Part shown: one piece after another, positions 11,400 through 22,036 of the stretch
Layout: the number at the start of each line of letters is the position of its first letter
Position numbering within the stretch: position 1 is the stretch's first letter
Assembly (NCBI RefSeq): GCF_020085105.1
Contig: NC_058055.1
Span: forward strand, 16,687,822 to 16,751,821
DNA: 64,000 nucleotides
Source: Siniperca chuatsi
Taxonomy: Eukaryota > Chordata > Actinopteri > Centrarchiformes > Sinipercidae
Direction of reading: 5' to 3'
Translations under genes and position numbers: made by a program
Notes under the pieces: generated by a model
The model's input: only the letters and a program-made list of their open reading frames with translations
Told to the model about the DNA's origin: nothing
Databases searched by the model: none

Positions 11400-12400
11400 T
11401 TGTTATAAAGGGCTTATAAGGTGTAACTAATGGTTCTATTAGTGGTAATAAATCATTTAATAATGCTTTTAGAGCAGTTATAAGCAATTAATAAGAGCAG
11501 GTGTTTATCATTTCTCTGTGTTAATAATTCAGTTTCAGATGTTGGTAATAAATTAATAAATGCTCATGGGTTTCTCACTTTCTATTATGCCGTTGAGTCT
11601 GCAGTTATAAATGTTAAGAAGTCATTCATAAAGGGTTGAAGTCTGCAGTTGTAAGTGTTAATAAATGGTTAATACATGGATTTTGATCCAGATTTGTCTC
11701 AGTCTTGCTAGCGGCGTGGCTAATAATGCTGTTAGCGAGACTGAAATATCTCAACAACTAGGCCTATTAGATGGATGAAAGTTATTACAGACATTCATGT
11801 TCCTCAGAGGATGAATCCTTCTGACTTTGGCGATCCCCTGACTTTTCCTCTAGCGCCACCATGAGGTTCATATTTGTGGTTTTGAGTGAAATGTCTCAAC
11901 AGCTATTAGATGGATTGCCATGAAATTTGCTGCACACATTCATGGTGCCCAGAGGATGAATTGTAATAACTTTGGTGATCCGATAACTGTTCATCTAGCG
12001 CCACCATCAGGTCAAATTTTTAATTTGTCCAATACTTTCATTTATACCTGCAAAACTAGTGACATCCCCATCAGCCTCAGCTGTACTTTGTATTTAGTAC
12101 TAATGTTAGCATGCTAACACGCTAAACTCCTCCTAAGCAACCACATTTTAGCATTGCTATTGTTAGCATATAGATTTTAGCATTTAGCTGAGTAAAGTCT
12201 TGCAGAGCCTGTAATGGCTGTAGACTCTTAGTCTTGTTTAGAAATAAGGGGTCTACAGGATTTCTCACAACCTGGCAACCCAGTTTTTCTTCTTATTAAT
12301 GGCTTTTAACTGATCTATAAAGAATTAGTAAATTATTTATTAATCATCAATAAAGCTATTAGTTACAACTTATAACCCCTTTATAAACCGTGCCTTATTA
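11400..12400. mobile_element. About 1-kb element with ~70-bp inverted terminal arms
   Basis: The left arm (11401-11470: tataaagggcttataaggtg, taactaatgg) aligns with the reverse complement of the right arm (about 12312-12390: ttataaccccttTataaacc in direct reading). Between the arms lie two tandem copies of another repeat. No transposase frame. A non-autonomous DNA transposon is the likeliest nature. Confidence 0.55.
11741..12030 (+). repeat. Two imperfect tandem copies of a ~150-bp teleost repeat unit
   Basis: Unit 1 (about 11741-11890) and unit 2 (about 11891-12030) share tctcaacaactaggcc/tctcaacagctatta, attagatgga, cattcatg, cagaggatgaat, ctttgg(c/t)gatcc and ctagcgccaccat in the same order. 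The unit is a familiar interspersed teleost repeat. Confidence 0.65.
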
Positions 12401-12606
12401 GAGAGTGGTAATTGATATTTTGTACAAGAATATATTTACATAAGCATGTCAGACATGATGTGAGAAATGTCAGTTTACAGGAAATGTAGCACTCTAACAA
12501 TTTGTAAAACCTGACCCTCTTCACATACTCACTCCTGCTCTCTCTTTCAGTCTGGGTGCTAATGATACGTTCCTCACTGCACGTCTCCCTGCCAAGAAAG
12601 CAGCTG

Positions 12607-12608
<2 letters not shown>

Positions 12609-12655
<47 letters not shown>
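12609..12655 (+). repeat. (CA)n microsatellite
   Basis: About 23 uninterrupted CA units followed by a short (GGCT)n run (ggctggctggctgg). Confidence 0.97.
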
Positions 12656-12656
<1 letters not shown>

Positions 12657-12864
12657 GGCTGGCTGGCTGGCGGGTTAATTAAGTGTGGATGTCTTGAGTG
12701 GTTGACCTTCGCGTGCCCCAGCAGACTCCAGAAGAACAGGGGGACCTTTGAAAAGCATTTCTACTTCATGAATGAGGGATTTACTTTTCATGGCCGATTC
12801 TCTCCCCTCCATTCATCATTCACTTGTGCTTTACTGGATAATAAATAGGAAAACTAAAGCAGAT

Positions 12865-12975
12865 CACAGTCAGTTTCATTTATATAGCCCAATATCTCAA
12901 ATCACAATTTGCCTCATGGGGGTTTACAGTCTGTACAGCATACAACACCCCCTGACCTTCGATTCGGGTCAATCA
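12865..12975 (-). repeat. Retroelement 3' tail-like repeat upstream of stc2
   Basis: The block tcatttatatagcccaatat, ctcaaatcacaatttgcctc and gtctgtacagcatacaacac is a percomorph interspersed repeat I recognise. In reverse orientation it resembles the tail of a LINE/SINE. It ends about 100 bp before the stc2 promoter island. Confidence 0.5.
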
Positions 12976-13059
12976 TTATTCAAACACAACAAATACATTC
13001 TGCTCCTCTTTTTCTCTCATCAATCATCAACTTTTCCAGTGTGGTGCGCGTTCACAGGG

Positions 13060-13269
13060 CTGCGCTGTGATTGGCGGAGACGCAAACTCGGGCCGTCGTG
13101 AACGCGCAGCTCTCCCGCAGCTTTATATGCTTCAGCCTTCATGCCGCGGTCAGACCATTCAGCGAGAAGTAGTCTCTGCAAGGCTGCTGCTCCTGCTGCT
13201 GCAACCCATAAAACAAACACATAAGACAAAAAAATAAATAGAAATACAAAACTTCGGTTAGTCTCAGTC
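13060..13269 (+). promoter_or_regulatory. stc2 core promoter and 5' UTR
   Basis: A CpG-richer stretch (gcgctgtgattggcggag, gggccgtcgtgaacgcgcag) precedes the stc2 start codon. It contains an inverted CCAAT box (gattgg, about 13070) and a TATA-like ctttatatgc at 13121-13130. That would place the transcription start near 13150 and leave a 5' UTR of roughly 120 bases with no in-frame upstream ATG that I noticed. Start-site placement is inferred. Confidence 0.5.
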
Positions 13270-16200
13270 ATGCCGGCGAACCTGTCCGCTGTGTTTTTTC
13301 TGCTCCTGGCCTGTCAACAGGTGCTGACCGTGGATCCGCATGATGTCCAGGAGAGACAAGTGAGCCAGACCAAAAGACGCCTTTCTCTGCAGAGCACAGG
13401 TGAGCCTCCACTGCATCCAGGTGTTTACACACTTTTCACTGGTCCTTTAATTGTTAGAAAATATTGAACTCAAAGCATGTGCAAGGTAGAGCAATCTCTG
13501 CTGGAAGGTTTTTCATGGTGGGACTAAAAGTGCTTGTTGACATTGAAAAGTTTGGGAAGATGCGTGTGGCTATATAGTTTGTTTTTGGTCTTCAGAGAAA
13601 ACCTTCAGTGCTCCTTTATGCTTCCTTTCTGTCCAGCTGTAACACTGATAGTGTGGTCTATAGCGTTGTGATGCTCCTCGGATCCCACTGGAAAACACCT
13701 GAATTATACCTGTTCAGGAGCCTTATGACGACACGTGGGCTGCTTTGTAATTTTGTTACAATATTTATATTTAATATGAATATATTGTCAGCGCGTTCGT
13801 TTATTTGCAAAAGAAAAGTCTGGAGAGAAGCTATTCCTTAATTTGGCATTTATTAAAGCATTGGAGGATCAAAAGCATCTTGTACAAGGTTCTTTTCTAT
13901 TCAGAAAACCACAGTCAGCAAGCTGTTAATCTGTAGCCATCATCCTAAAAAAGAATGCTATTCTTAACATTACACAGAGTTTTAAATGAAAATGTACAAC
14001 TATCTGATAGGTTTCTACAGAGGTGGGGAGGAGCTGTGGTTTAGACTTAGCTCTCCCTGCGGTGGTGCACAGGCTGGTCCCAGCCTCTTGGCACACGATT
14101 CCACCCTTCGTGTGGAGACAGCGCCCTAGTGGAGGAATCCTACACTTCCTCTGTTTGTAAGTTGCTAAAGTTGCTAAAGTCATTACAATATATACTGTCC
14201 TCAGTACATGATGTTCTTTCTAATATCCCAGTTTCTCTGTATAAATGTAGCCTGTTTGCAACAGCTAATCAACTTTTCCCTGTAGTCAGCAGTCTGCAGG
14301 ACAACACTTTGAATTGTTAAGCCTCGTGCCCTGTGTGTGTGTGTGTGTATATGTGTAAAAAAGTTTCAACATGGTATTAATATAATAGGCAAGCAACCTT
14401 CATTTAAATTATTAATTTTAATTACAGTTTGTTACAGAGTAATAAGTCTCCTCCTTTATTGTGCTGTTTGCAGTAAAGTGAGGCGAGTTAAAGTGACATA
14501 TTAATGTACCGACATACAATAATACCACAGCTGCCGCAGATTTGTCGGCTGCGAATCTCCTGTTCCACACAAAGGTGCTCTATTGGATTGAGATCTGGTG
14601 ACTGTGGAGGCCATTTGAGTACAATGAACTCCTTGTCCTGTTCAAGAAACCAGTTTGAGATGATTTGAGCTTTGTGACATGGCGCGTTATCCTGCTGGGA
14701 TGGTCAGCAACAGTACTCAGGTAGGCTGTGGCGTTTAAATGATGCTCAGTTGGTACTAAGGGGCCCAAAGTGTGCCAAGAAAATATCCCCCACACCATTA
14801 CACCAGCCTGAACCGTTGGTACAAGGCAGGGTGGATAAATGCCATCATTACGCCAAATTCTGATTCATCAGACCAGGCAACATTTTTCTGCTATTGTCCA
14901 GTTTTGTTGAGCTCGTGCCAATAGTTGCCTCAGTTTCCTTCCTGTTGTTATAGACAGTGGCGCGCGGTGCTGCTGTAGCCAGTCTGAGACCTTTGTCGTC
15001 ATACCTCGGTTGTAACGAGTGGTTATCTGAGTTACTGTTGCCTTTCTATCAGCTCGAACCAGTCTGGCCATTCTCCTCTGACCTCTGCCATCAACAAGGC
15101 ATTTTGGCCCTGAGAACTGCCGCTCGCTGGATAATTTCTCTTTTTCGCCTCTGTAAACCGTAGAGATGGTTGTGGGTGAAAATCCCAGTAGCTATCAGCA
15201 GTTTCTGAAATACTCAAACCAGCGCCCGTCTGGCACCAACAACCATGCCACGTTCAAAGTCACCTTTCTTCCCCATTCTGATGCTTGGCTTGAACTTCAG
15301 CAGATGTCTTGACCATGCCTAAATGCATTAACTTGCTGCCACGTGATTGGCTGATTAGATATTTGCGTTAACGAGCAGTTGAACAGGTGCCGGCTTATAA
15401 AGTGGCCGGTGAGTGTATATAGCTATAGCCTATATGTTGGCCTTTCATTGCATCGTTAAAATAATGCCCACCCACCCCCAGGATAGTTTACATTCTGTGC
15501 AGCCTGTATCAGTTTAAACAGACCTATAGGCTGTCATAGAGCCGGGCAGTATAGCGCGCCTCTCTTCTTGCTCTCCTGCTTCTGTTGGTGGCTGTAATTC
15601 AATACGCAGCTCCGGCGCTCGATCCCGTCCAAGCACATTCCCTCCGTACCAGCAGCGCGCTGCATGACGGCACCTCTTTACCCAGAGCCGAGCTGCAGGC
15701 TGCACAACATCAACAGACAGGCCTAGTATGGGCCTATATTATCGAGAACAACAACATGATATGTTGGTGAAAGATCCATTTAAAACGAACCAAAGAATCC
15801 CAACAAAAAGTGATCTGTTTCATGCAGCCTACTCAGGGATAAGTGACCAAAATATCCTCAGCCAAAGAGAACACAAATCTCTTTACCAAACAATATTTTT
15901 ATTTAAAAATTTGTTTAAAAAAATGACCTTTGAACAACAGTAGGTTCTACATTTCAAACACTTATCAAATTGAAATGAAATGTTGCTTTCTGCAAGTGAA
16001 AGCCTTGTTTGTCCATCACTGACAGTTTCAGCTTCATCCCATCATCTAGTGTAGCTTGTGTAACAGGAACACTTCTCTGAAAACAAAATCGAGATCAACA
16101 ATGCTCCCATACAAGAACATTGAACTCACAGCTGTCTAAATTACATGGCGAGGCGCTTAACTTTTCTTTCTATGAAAAAGATGCACTGTAATGTCAGGAT

Positions 16201-19200
16201 GTGACATGACAGAAAGTTCCCAAGGTCATCTTGAGGTGTGATGTCATTGTGATGCTTATATTGTGTCTTTAAGGCACAACAGAATACAGCACAGTAGCAC
16301 ACTCACTTCTGTGGTATCACTGTAGGGAAGTCAATACTTATGCCTCTCTCTCTGTTTCTGTCTCTCTCAGCTGAGATTCAGAGTTGCCTGGTGAGTTCAG
16401 GGGATGTCGGCTGTGGGATGTTTCAGTGTTTCAACAACAACTCCTGTGAAATCCAAGGGCTGCATCACATCTGTCTCACTTTGCTGCACAACGCCGGACG
16501 CTATGACTCGCAGGTGGGGAGCAGCACGAGAGTCTGACCTCATGTCACACACTCAGACACTTAAAAAAAAAAAAACACTTTTCAAAAGCAATCTGTTTGC
16601 CATTTGGCCCCTTTTTCACTAACTGACACTGTCTTGAACCCATGTCCAACTGCAACTTAGGGAGGGCTGGGATAAGACATAGGCTATTTGGAGAGGCCTA
16701 CATGTTTTTTTTTCATTTAATCCCTTCAGTCATTACGGTCATTTGTGAGGAATGTTTGTTGTATAAGGAGCAGTGTATAGTTATGCATGGCAGCACTGGT
16801 TACAGAACAAACTGAGAGGGGACCTGAAATGAGAGAGGGAACAGCTTGTCTACTTTACTAGAATAGCAGTGCATGAGAGAGTCTAAGTCTAATGTGTCTC
16901 CAGTATGAAGAGGCACAGTGGGTGATGTTCAGTAAGGATCTGTGAGGGACTGTGTACTGAATATATAACAGACAGTATGATGTACTATAATAAGATACTG
17001 AAATGCAAATGCCATGGCTTGTTTGGGAGGTGTATGCTAAATGTGTATCCTTGTTAGACTGCAAGTCACTATAGCAACATTACTGATGCTTCAAAGCAGC
17101 TATAATTGATATTTTTACAATAAAAAAATCTAATGACAATGTGAAAGGCGTCGCTCGTAGTGATGAACCTACAGAGATTTATCACCTGAATCTGCAGCTC
17201 CCCTCGTCTTTAGGGAGCTTTTTTGCGAGTTTTAGCTCATTTTTAGCTGTCCGGTCCGCAGCTTTACTGTTTTGGTTCACTCTCACCGCTCTCATAGCGT
17301 CATTTTTGGCCTTAGCAGGCAGCTGTTCTCAGCTCTAAAAACCCACTGTACACTACCTGCTCAGCACCAAACAGCAGACAGATAAAGTTAGTGACTAGCT
17401 GGTGAACATAGTGGAGCATTTAGCAGCTAAAGAGCCAGATATTTCCCAAAGGCGGTGGTAGAGACCAAAGACAGAGATAAAAGAGAGAGAATATTGGACT
17501 TACGTTGTCCTGGTGGCCACAAACATGGCTTTAAATGAATTCAAATGTTGCTCCGTGACTGCTGGATGTGTAAATAAGCAACTGTTTGCTAACAAGTTAA
17601 CCATATCAACTTAAAGGGTGATATGTTTCCAGCTGAGTACCCTGCGAAAGGATATTAAATAAGCACTTGATGGCTAGGCAAAAAGTTAGCATCCTGATGA
17701 TCTACCTAAAGGACATTTAAATAAAGAAACAGCATTGTTCTTGTATTAGTGTAGAGCCGATTAGTACTAGTACTATAAGTATGATAAGGAAAAATTTAAG
17801 GTAAGACTGTTATTTCATCCATAACCATACTTAGTATTTTCAAACAGTATATTTTCACTTTTAACATTACAAGAGAAAGGGCTGAGTATCGCTCTTACTA
17901 CAGACCCACGCACACCGCTGTGGCATGTGGAGAAATCCAAAGCTTGCCTAGTTACGGCTGCAAAGCTATGATAGGACTCCAAATGAATGCTTATTTTGCT
18001 CTCTGTCTGCTGGATGTATAAATAGGAAGCTGATTTCTAACACATTAGCTATAACAAGTTAAAGCTGTGATGTTGGAGGTTTGTGTTTTTCAGCTTGATG
18101 TGGAGTTTCTCTGCCCCCAAGGGGTAAAAAAAATCCATTAATGCAGCTTTAATAGTAGCAGTTACAATAAAGGATAGATACTTTTTTTAAAGTCTGCTTT
18201 CATCTTAATGATTAAAGGCATAACAACATGTACCCTGTTTCTGCTGAATGGCTGAAGCTAAGCAGGTGCGGGCTTGGCTAGTACTTAGATGGGGGACCTC
18301 GTGGGATAACTAACTTGCTGCAGGAAGTGGTGTTGGTGGGCCAGTAGGGGGCAGTCTTCCTTCTAGTCCTAATAAAATCCCCACCCCATCATCACCCAGG
18401 TGGGTGCTACACATTGGTGGTGTTTGAGGTGAGATTCCCCCCTTCACTGTCAGCGCTTTGAGTATCAAGATAAAGTGCTATATAAATGTAATCTATTATT
18501 ATTATTATTACAGCAACCAATAACTCTTTCACTGTACATATAGCATGTGTGTCTGAATCCATCCTAAACTAATGTTTTCCAGAGAATGACCATAACCAAG
18601 CCTGTCAGATTCTTGTGAACACAATGTACACAGAAAATAAAAGAAGGGGCAGAATCAGGAAGTTGACCCACATCCCAGGCCACATACAACATGTGATACA
18701 TGTGATTGCTCAGCAGCCTTGCTAACCGAGCCATCTGAAATGTCGCACTGATTCCTCCTGTTGCTCTCATCCTCCTCCCAGGGCAAGTCATTTGTGAAGG
18801 ATGCGTTGCGGTGCATGGCGCTGGGTCTGCGGCAGCGCTTCAGCTGTGTGAGCCGCCGGTGCTCAGCGGTAAAAGGGATGGTGTTCTCACTCCAGAGAGA
18901 GTGCTACTCCAAACACCAGCTCTGCCTGGCGCTACGGGCCCACTTGGACACCATGGGCAACCTGGTCCAGTTCCAATTGATGTTTCCCCCGGGGTGAGAC
19001 ACACACATACACACACATTAACAAATAATCAGCAAGCTTTTAGGAAGGAAAAAGTCTAAACAACAAAAAGGCATCAGTGAAACCATCCTCTGTGAAAGAT
19101 GCAGATGGCTCTAACCGTTTGCGAAATGTTGAATCAGTCACTACGTCCAAAGCTACTTTAAAGCAAGAGTATGTAACTTTTGAAAGATGAAATAACACAA

Positions 19201-20232
19201 TCCTCCTCTCACAAATGAAAAGTTGAATTCATAAACAATCAAATGCACCATTGCTCAATTTAATACACTCCTGCTACAGGCTTACTTGGTCTAGTATGAC
19301 CATTTGCTTATGGTGGCTAATGCTAGCAAACTTTACACAGATAATGCTGTGTTACTGGCATTGCTGATAGTTAGTCTGCTGACTTTATGACTCTCCTCTA
19401 ATTGGGTTACTGTTATACTACATTTCATATTTCAATTTTATCAGCAGAGACATGTTTGCTGCTTGTGGGCCCACTGGCCTTTTTCACAGAAGAGGTTTTG
19501 ACACATCACAGTAGGAAAAGCACAGTGGTAAATCATAAAATTAATATTGATGGCTGAATTCCATTTAGCTGCTTCAGTTTCAGGGTCCTAGTATTGTGCA
19601 TGCTGGCCCACTGTCACATTGTCACGGCTTACTGGGACACTTGAACAGAACAGAGCCATTGTCAGTAACACCTGTGCTTTTCCCTCTGTGACAAGTCAAA
19701 ATATCTGCTATTTCACTCGCTTAAAAAAAAAATCAGTGTGCCACGATCCTGAAACTGCCACAGTGTCCATTGTTCAGTATAAATTACAAAGTCTCCCTTT
19801 AAGACAGTTTTTTTCTGAATACACCATACGTCTGTGTTGAAAGTTGGACAAACACATGTACGAAACAGCAGGTAATTTTTTCTTGTGTGTGCATGTCCCA
19901 CCAGACCGTATGTGGAACTGATGAACTTCCTGTTGAAGTGCGGGGATGAGGTCAGGTTGTGGGTCAGCCGGCGGCTGCGTGGACAGTGCGAGCAACACTG
20001 GGGGGCGCTGTGCAGCAGCTTCGGCAGCACCTGCTCTCTCAGCCAATTGGAAGTTCCTCAGCACACCACCGCCCCACCACCCACCGCACGCTGGCCTATC
20101 ACTGCGCAAGGACCCCTGCAGCAGCCAACCAGAGCGGCCGAACTTGAGGACATGAGCAGGCTCAGTCAGATCGAAAACGCAACCGAATCTGGTCTCCCCA
20201 AGTCTGAGAAATCCAATGTTACTGCTTCATAA
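13270..20232 (+). CDS. stc2: Stanniocalcin-2, secreted glycoprotein
   Basis: Secreted disulfide-linked homodimeric hormone; in mammals it binds and inhibits PAPP-A proteases, restraining IGF signalling. Exons: 13270-13399, 16371-16513, 18782-18993 and 19905-20232 (stop TAA 20230-20232), 270 residues. Borders are ACAG|gtgagc, ctcag|CT, CAG|gtgggg, cccag|GG, GG|gtgaga and accag|AC, and the frame stays open throughout. Residues 1-20 form a signal peptide ([20 protein letters not shown]). The stanniocalcin fold follows with its conserved cysteines: C49, C58, C63, C69 and C78 in exon 2, then RFSC (C113) and RRC in exon 3, [10 protein letters not shown], and [16 protein letters not shown] in exon 4. 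C113 aligns with human C120, the residue linked covalently to PAPP-A. N66 in NNNSCE is the conserved N-glycosylation site. The tail after residue ~215 does not resemble human and lacks its His clusters. STC1 is excluded by the sequence ([26 protein letters not shown]). Candidate poly(A) signal at 20890-20895. Confidence 0.95.
13400..14526 (+). other. stc2: stc2 intron 1, proximal part
   Basis: Intron sequence beginning gtgagcc. It contains a short (GT)n at 14331-14348 and no coding or repeat element that I can name. Confidence 0.5.
14527..15421 (-). pseudogene. Decayed Tc1/mariner-type transposon in stc2 intron 1
   Basis: The minus-strand 5' end (from 15421: tatacactcaccggccactt) is the terminal repeat of a well-known teleost Tc1-like family. 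The transposase can be followed in pieces: [20 protein letters not shown] (from 15071), then RAQQNWTI (about 14885-14910) and [20 protein letters not shown] (from 14795). Stops and frameshifts separate the pieces. The element breaks off near 14527, so the transposase C-terminus and the 3' terminal repeat are missing. It is immobile. Confidence 0.85.
15422..16370 (+). other. stc2: stc2 intron 1, distal part
   Basis: Unremarkable intron ending in a long pyrimidine tract (tctctctctgtttctgtctc) and the acceptor ctcag at 16366-16370. No repeat recognised. Confidence 0.5.
17140..17630 (+). repeat. Unclassified dispersed repeat 'family A', copy 1 (stc2 intron 2)
   Basis: Contains acccactgtacactacctgc, tcagcaccaaacagcagaca, gctggtgaacatagtggagc and atttagcagctaaagagcca. 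The reverse complement of the same blocks occurs in the same order at 53895-54420 and, shortened, at 32405-32815. No coding potential. A related 3' fragment lies at about 17970-18080. Confidence 0.7.
18225..18511 (+). mobile_element. 5S-rRNA-derived SINE with L2-like tail (stc2 intron 2)
   Basis: Bases about 18253-18305 reproduce the 3' half of 5S rRNA (gaagctaagcaggtgcgggc, ttggctagtacttagatggg, gggacc), which holds the internal Pol III promoter. About 90 bases later comes a LINE-type tail (cagcgctttgagtatcaaga, aagtgctatataaatgtaat) ending in (ATT)n. This head-plus-tail design is that of SINE3-type elements described in fish. It is not a functional 5S gene: the 5' half is absent and substitutions are many. 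Confidence 0.75.
18994..19904 (+). other. stc2: stc2 intron 3 with interspersed repeat (about 19150-19680)
   Basis: Most of the intron is a sequence I recognise as a recurrent teleost repeat (cctttttcacagaagaggtt, ttgacacatcacagtagga, gctggcccactgtcacattg). It shares its cctttttcacag..gacattttgac-like end with the MITE at 59975. Acceptor caccag at 19899-19904. Confidence 0.4.
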
Positions 20233-22036
20233 ACAGTCAGGCGAGTCACACAGAGGTGCAGACAGGGTACACAAAAATTATGCACTTAATATTATATTAG
20301 TAGTAGAATGAGTAGAAGTAGTGGTAGTAGTTCAGTATTCAGTATAGTATTGCTGGCAAAAGCAATGCAACATATTTTACTTTACATTTGACTTTGAACA
20401 AGGATGAAAACCAATTATCTACCTCACTTCAACATCACAGTAAACCACAGTGGCTGCATCCTTCAGCAAAGAGCGTGGACACACACAAGTAAACACTACA
20501 GGGAATTTGTCTCTAGCTCAAGCAGCTGATAGCTCAAAGTCAGTCTTATACCTATTTAAGTCTGTTTTTGTATTTATGAGGATTGTTATATTATGCTCAC
20601 TATCAAAACGTTATCTTGTAGACAGTCAGGGTGCAGTCTGCAGGAAGGGAAGCACTCTTTGGTTATGACGTTTTAAAAATGTATTTTTGATGTTCTACTT
20701 GAACGATCACATTTCATACAGACCCCAGGTTTCAAGCTATTTTTTGTAAGTTTTTATTTAAGTGAATCTGAAAATACATTTGTAAGCATTTTGATTTAAA
20801 TTAAATAATCACGATGATGTCACTGGACAGAGAGCAGTGTGTTAATTAAATTAGTTCACACAAATTCAGTGTGAACACAGTCTGATGGTAATAAATGTTT
20901 GGTATCCTGCCATCTGCTGGCACATCTGTGGCAATGCTGCACAACAACGTATCCCTCAATATGTTGCAAATATTCAACTTTAATCCAACAAACAGACCTT
21001 CTATTCAACATTCACACAGTCTCTGACTGAACATGGCCCTTTCACAGGATCAGTAAGTAATCTGGTTCAGTAGTCTGGACGTCTGACTGGACAGAAGAAA
21101 GTCACAAGATAAATTTGTCAATAAATGTAACAACAGCGTCTTTGGAATAGCCGTCCAAAGAAGACCAACATACATACTTTTTATGTTGAACACACACACA
21201 AACAGATTGTAATTTGACAAAAGCAAACAAAAGGAGGGTTGCTGCATCCTACGGCCTTGACCCTGGTTACTTCTGAATGTCAGATGAAGTATTAAGGCCT
21301 CAGTATGCTTCAAAGTGCTTTTCTAAAACAGTTGTGCCCACTTCATGCAGCGTCGTTTCAGGTGTGCAGAGGTGTGAAAGTAGGCAGGATTTAAACCTCT
21401 CTCAAAGCTCTCTTCTTCCGCTGTCACTTTTCATGCAGGACCACGAATGCCTTCGCGGAGAGACTATCTGAAAATGTGTGCATCCTTATCCTAATTTGTA
21501 CGCATTGAGACTACGCAGTGGCTCAAAAGACACATTGTTTTTAGACAGAGATCAGGGAGGTGGCGTGTAGCAGCCTGGAGGAGGTTATGACAGCAGGCTT
21601 ATCGCCTTGGCTTCGAGTCTGGCAATTTGCAAAAAGTATAAAAATGTTTGCCTTTAGACACGGTTGAACAACAAGTTTGTTTGAAGCATGCTGAGGCTTT
21701 AAACCTATCGCTGTTGTTGCATTAAATGTCATAATGCCAGTTTCTTTTTTTACTTGACTTGGGAGGATTAAGTTGATGTTCCTTCATACCCATTTTTATA
21801 AACCCACATATTGCATATTGTTCAAGCTAAAAAGGAGAGTGCTAAACCTTTTCACTTGACACTGCCTCTATGTGCGGCAGTCCAGTCTCAGTCTCCATGT
21901 AGTCCATGCTTCCACTCTATACCTGCTAAAACTCCATGTGGTAACTTTCTGCAGTGTACAATAACTGGAAAACATTCCTCCTGGAGGCTGGGTGCGTGCC
22001 ACTTTAACGAACAACAGTGTACTAGCAGCCGACCGG
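20233..22036. other. stc2/bnip1 tail-to-tail interval; no homeobox gene
   Basis: Holds the stc2 3' UTR (poly(A) hexamer aataaa 20890-20895) and the bnip1 3' UTR from the other side (minus-strand ATTAAA near 20974 or AATAAA at 20753-20758). No frame encodes a homeodomain or any other recognisable protein. Nkx2-5, expected here from human gene order, is absent. Confidence 0.6.

Noticed and set aside
18253..18305. 5S rRNA gene
   Set aside because: Only the 3' half is present, with substitutions and a LINE-type tail; it is a SINE head.
19713..20109. Minus-strand frames of 105 and 111 aa
   Set aside because: Opposite-strand shadows of stc2 exon 4.
20233..22036. Remnant of nkx2-5
   Set aside because: No homeodomain or TN-domain-like peptide found in any frame.
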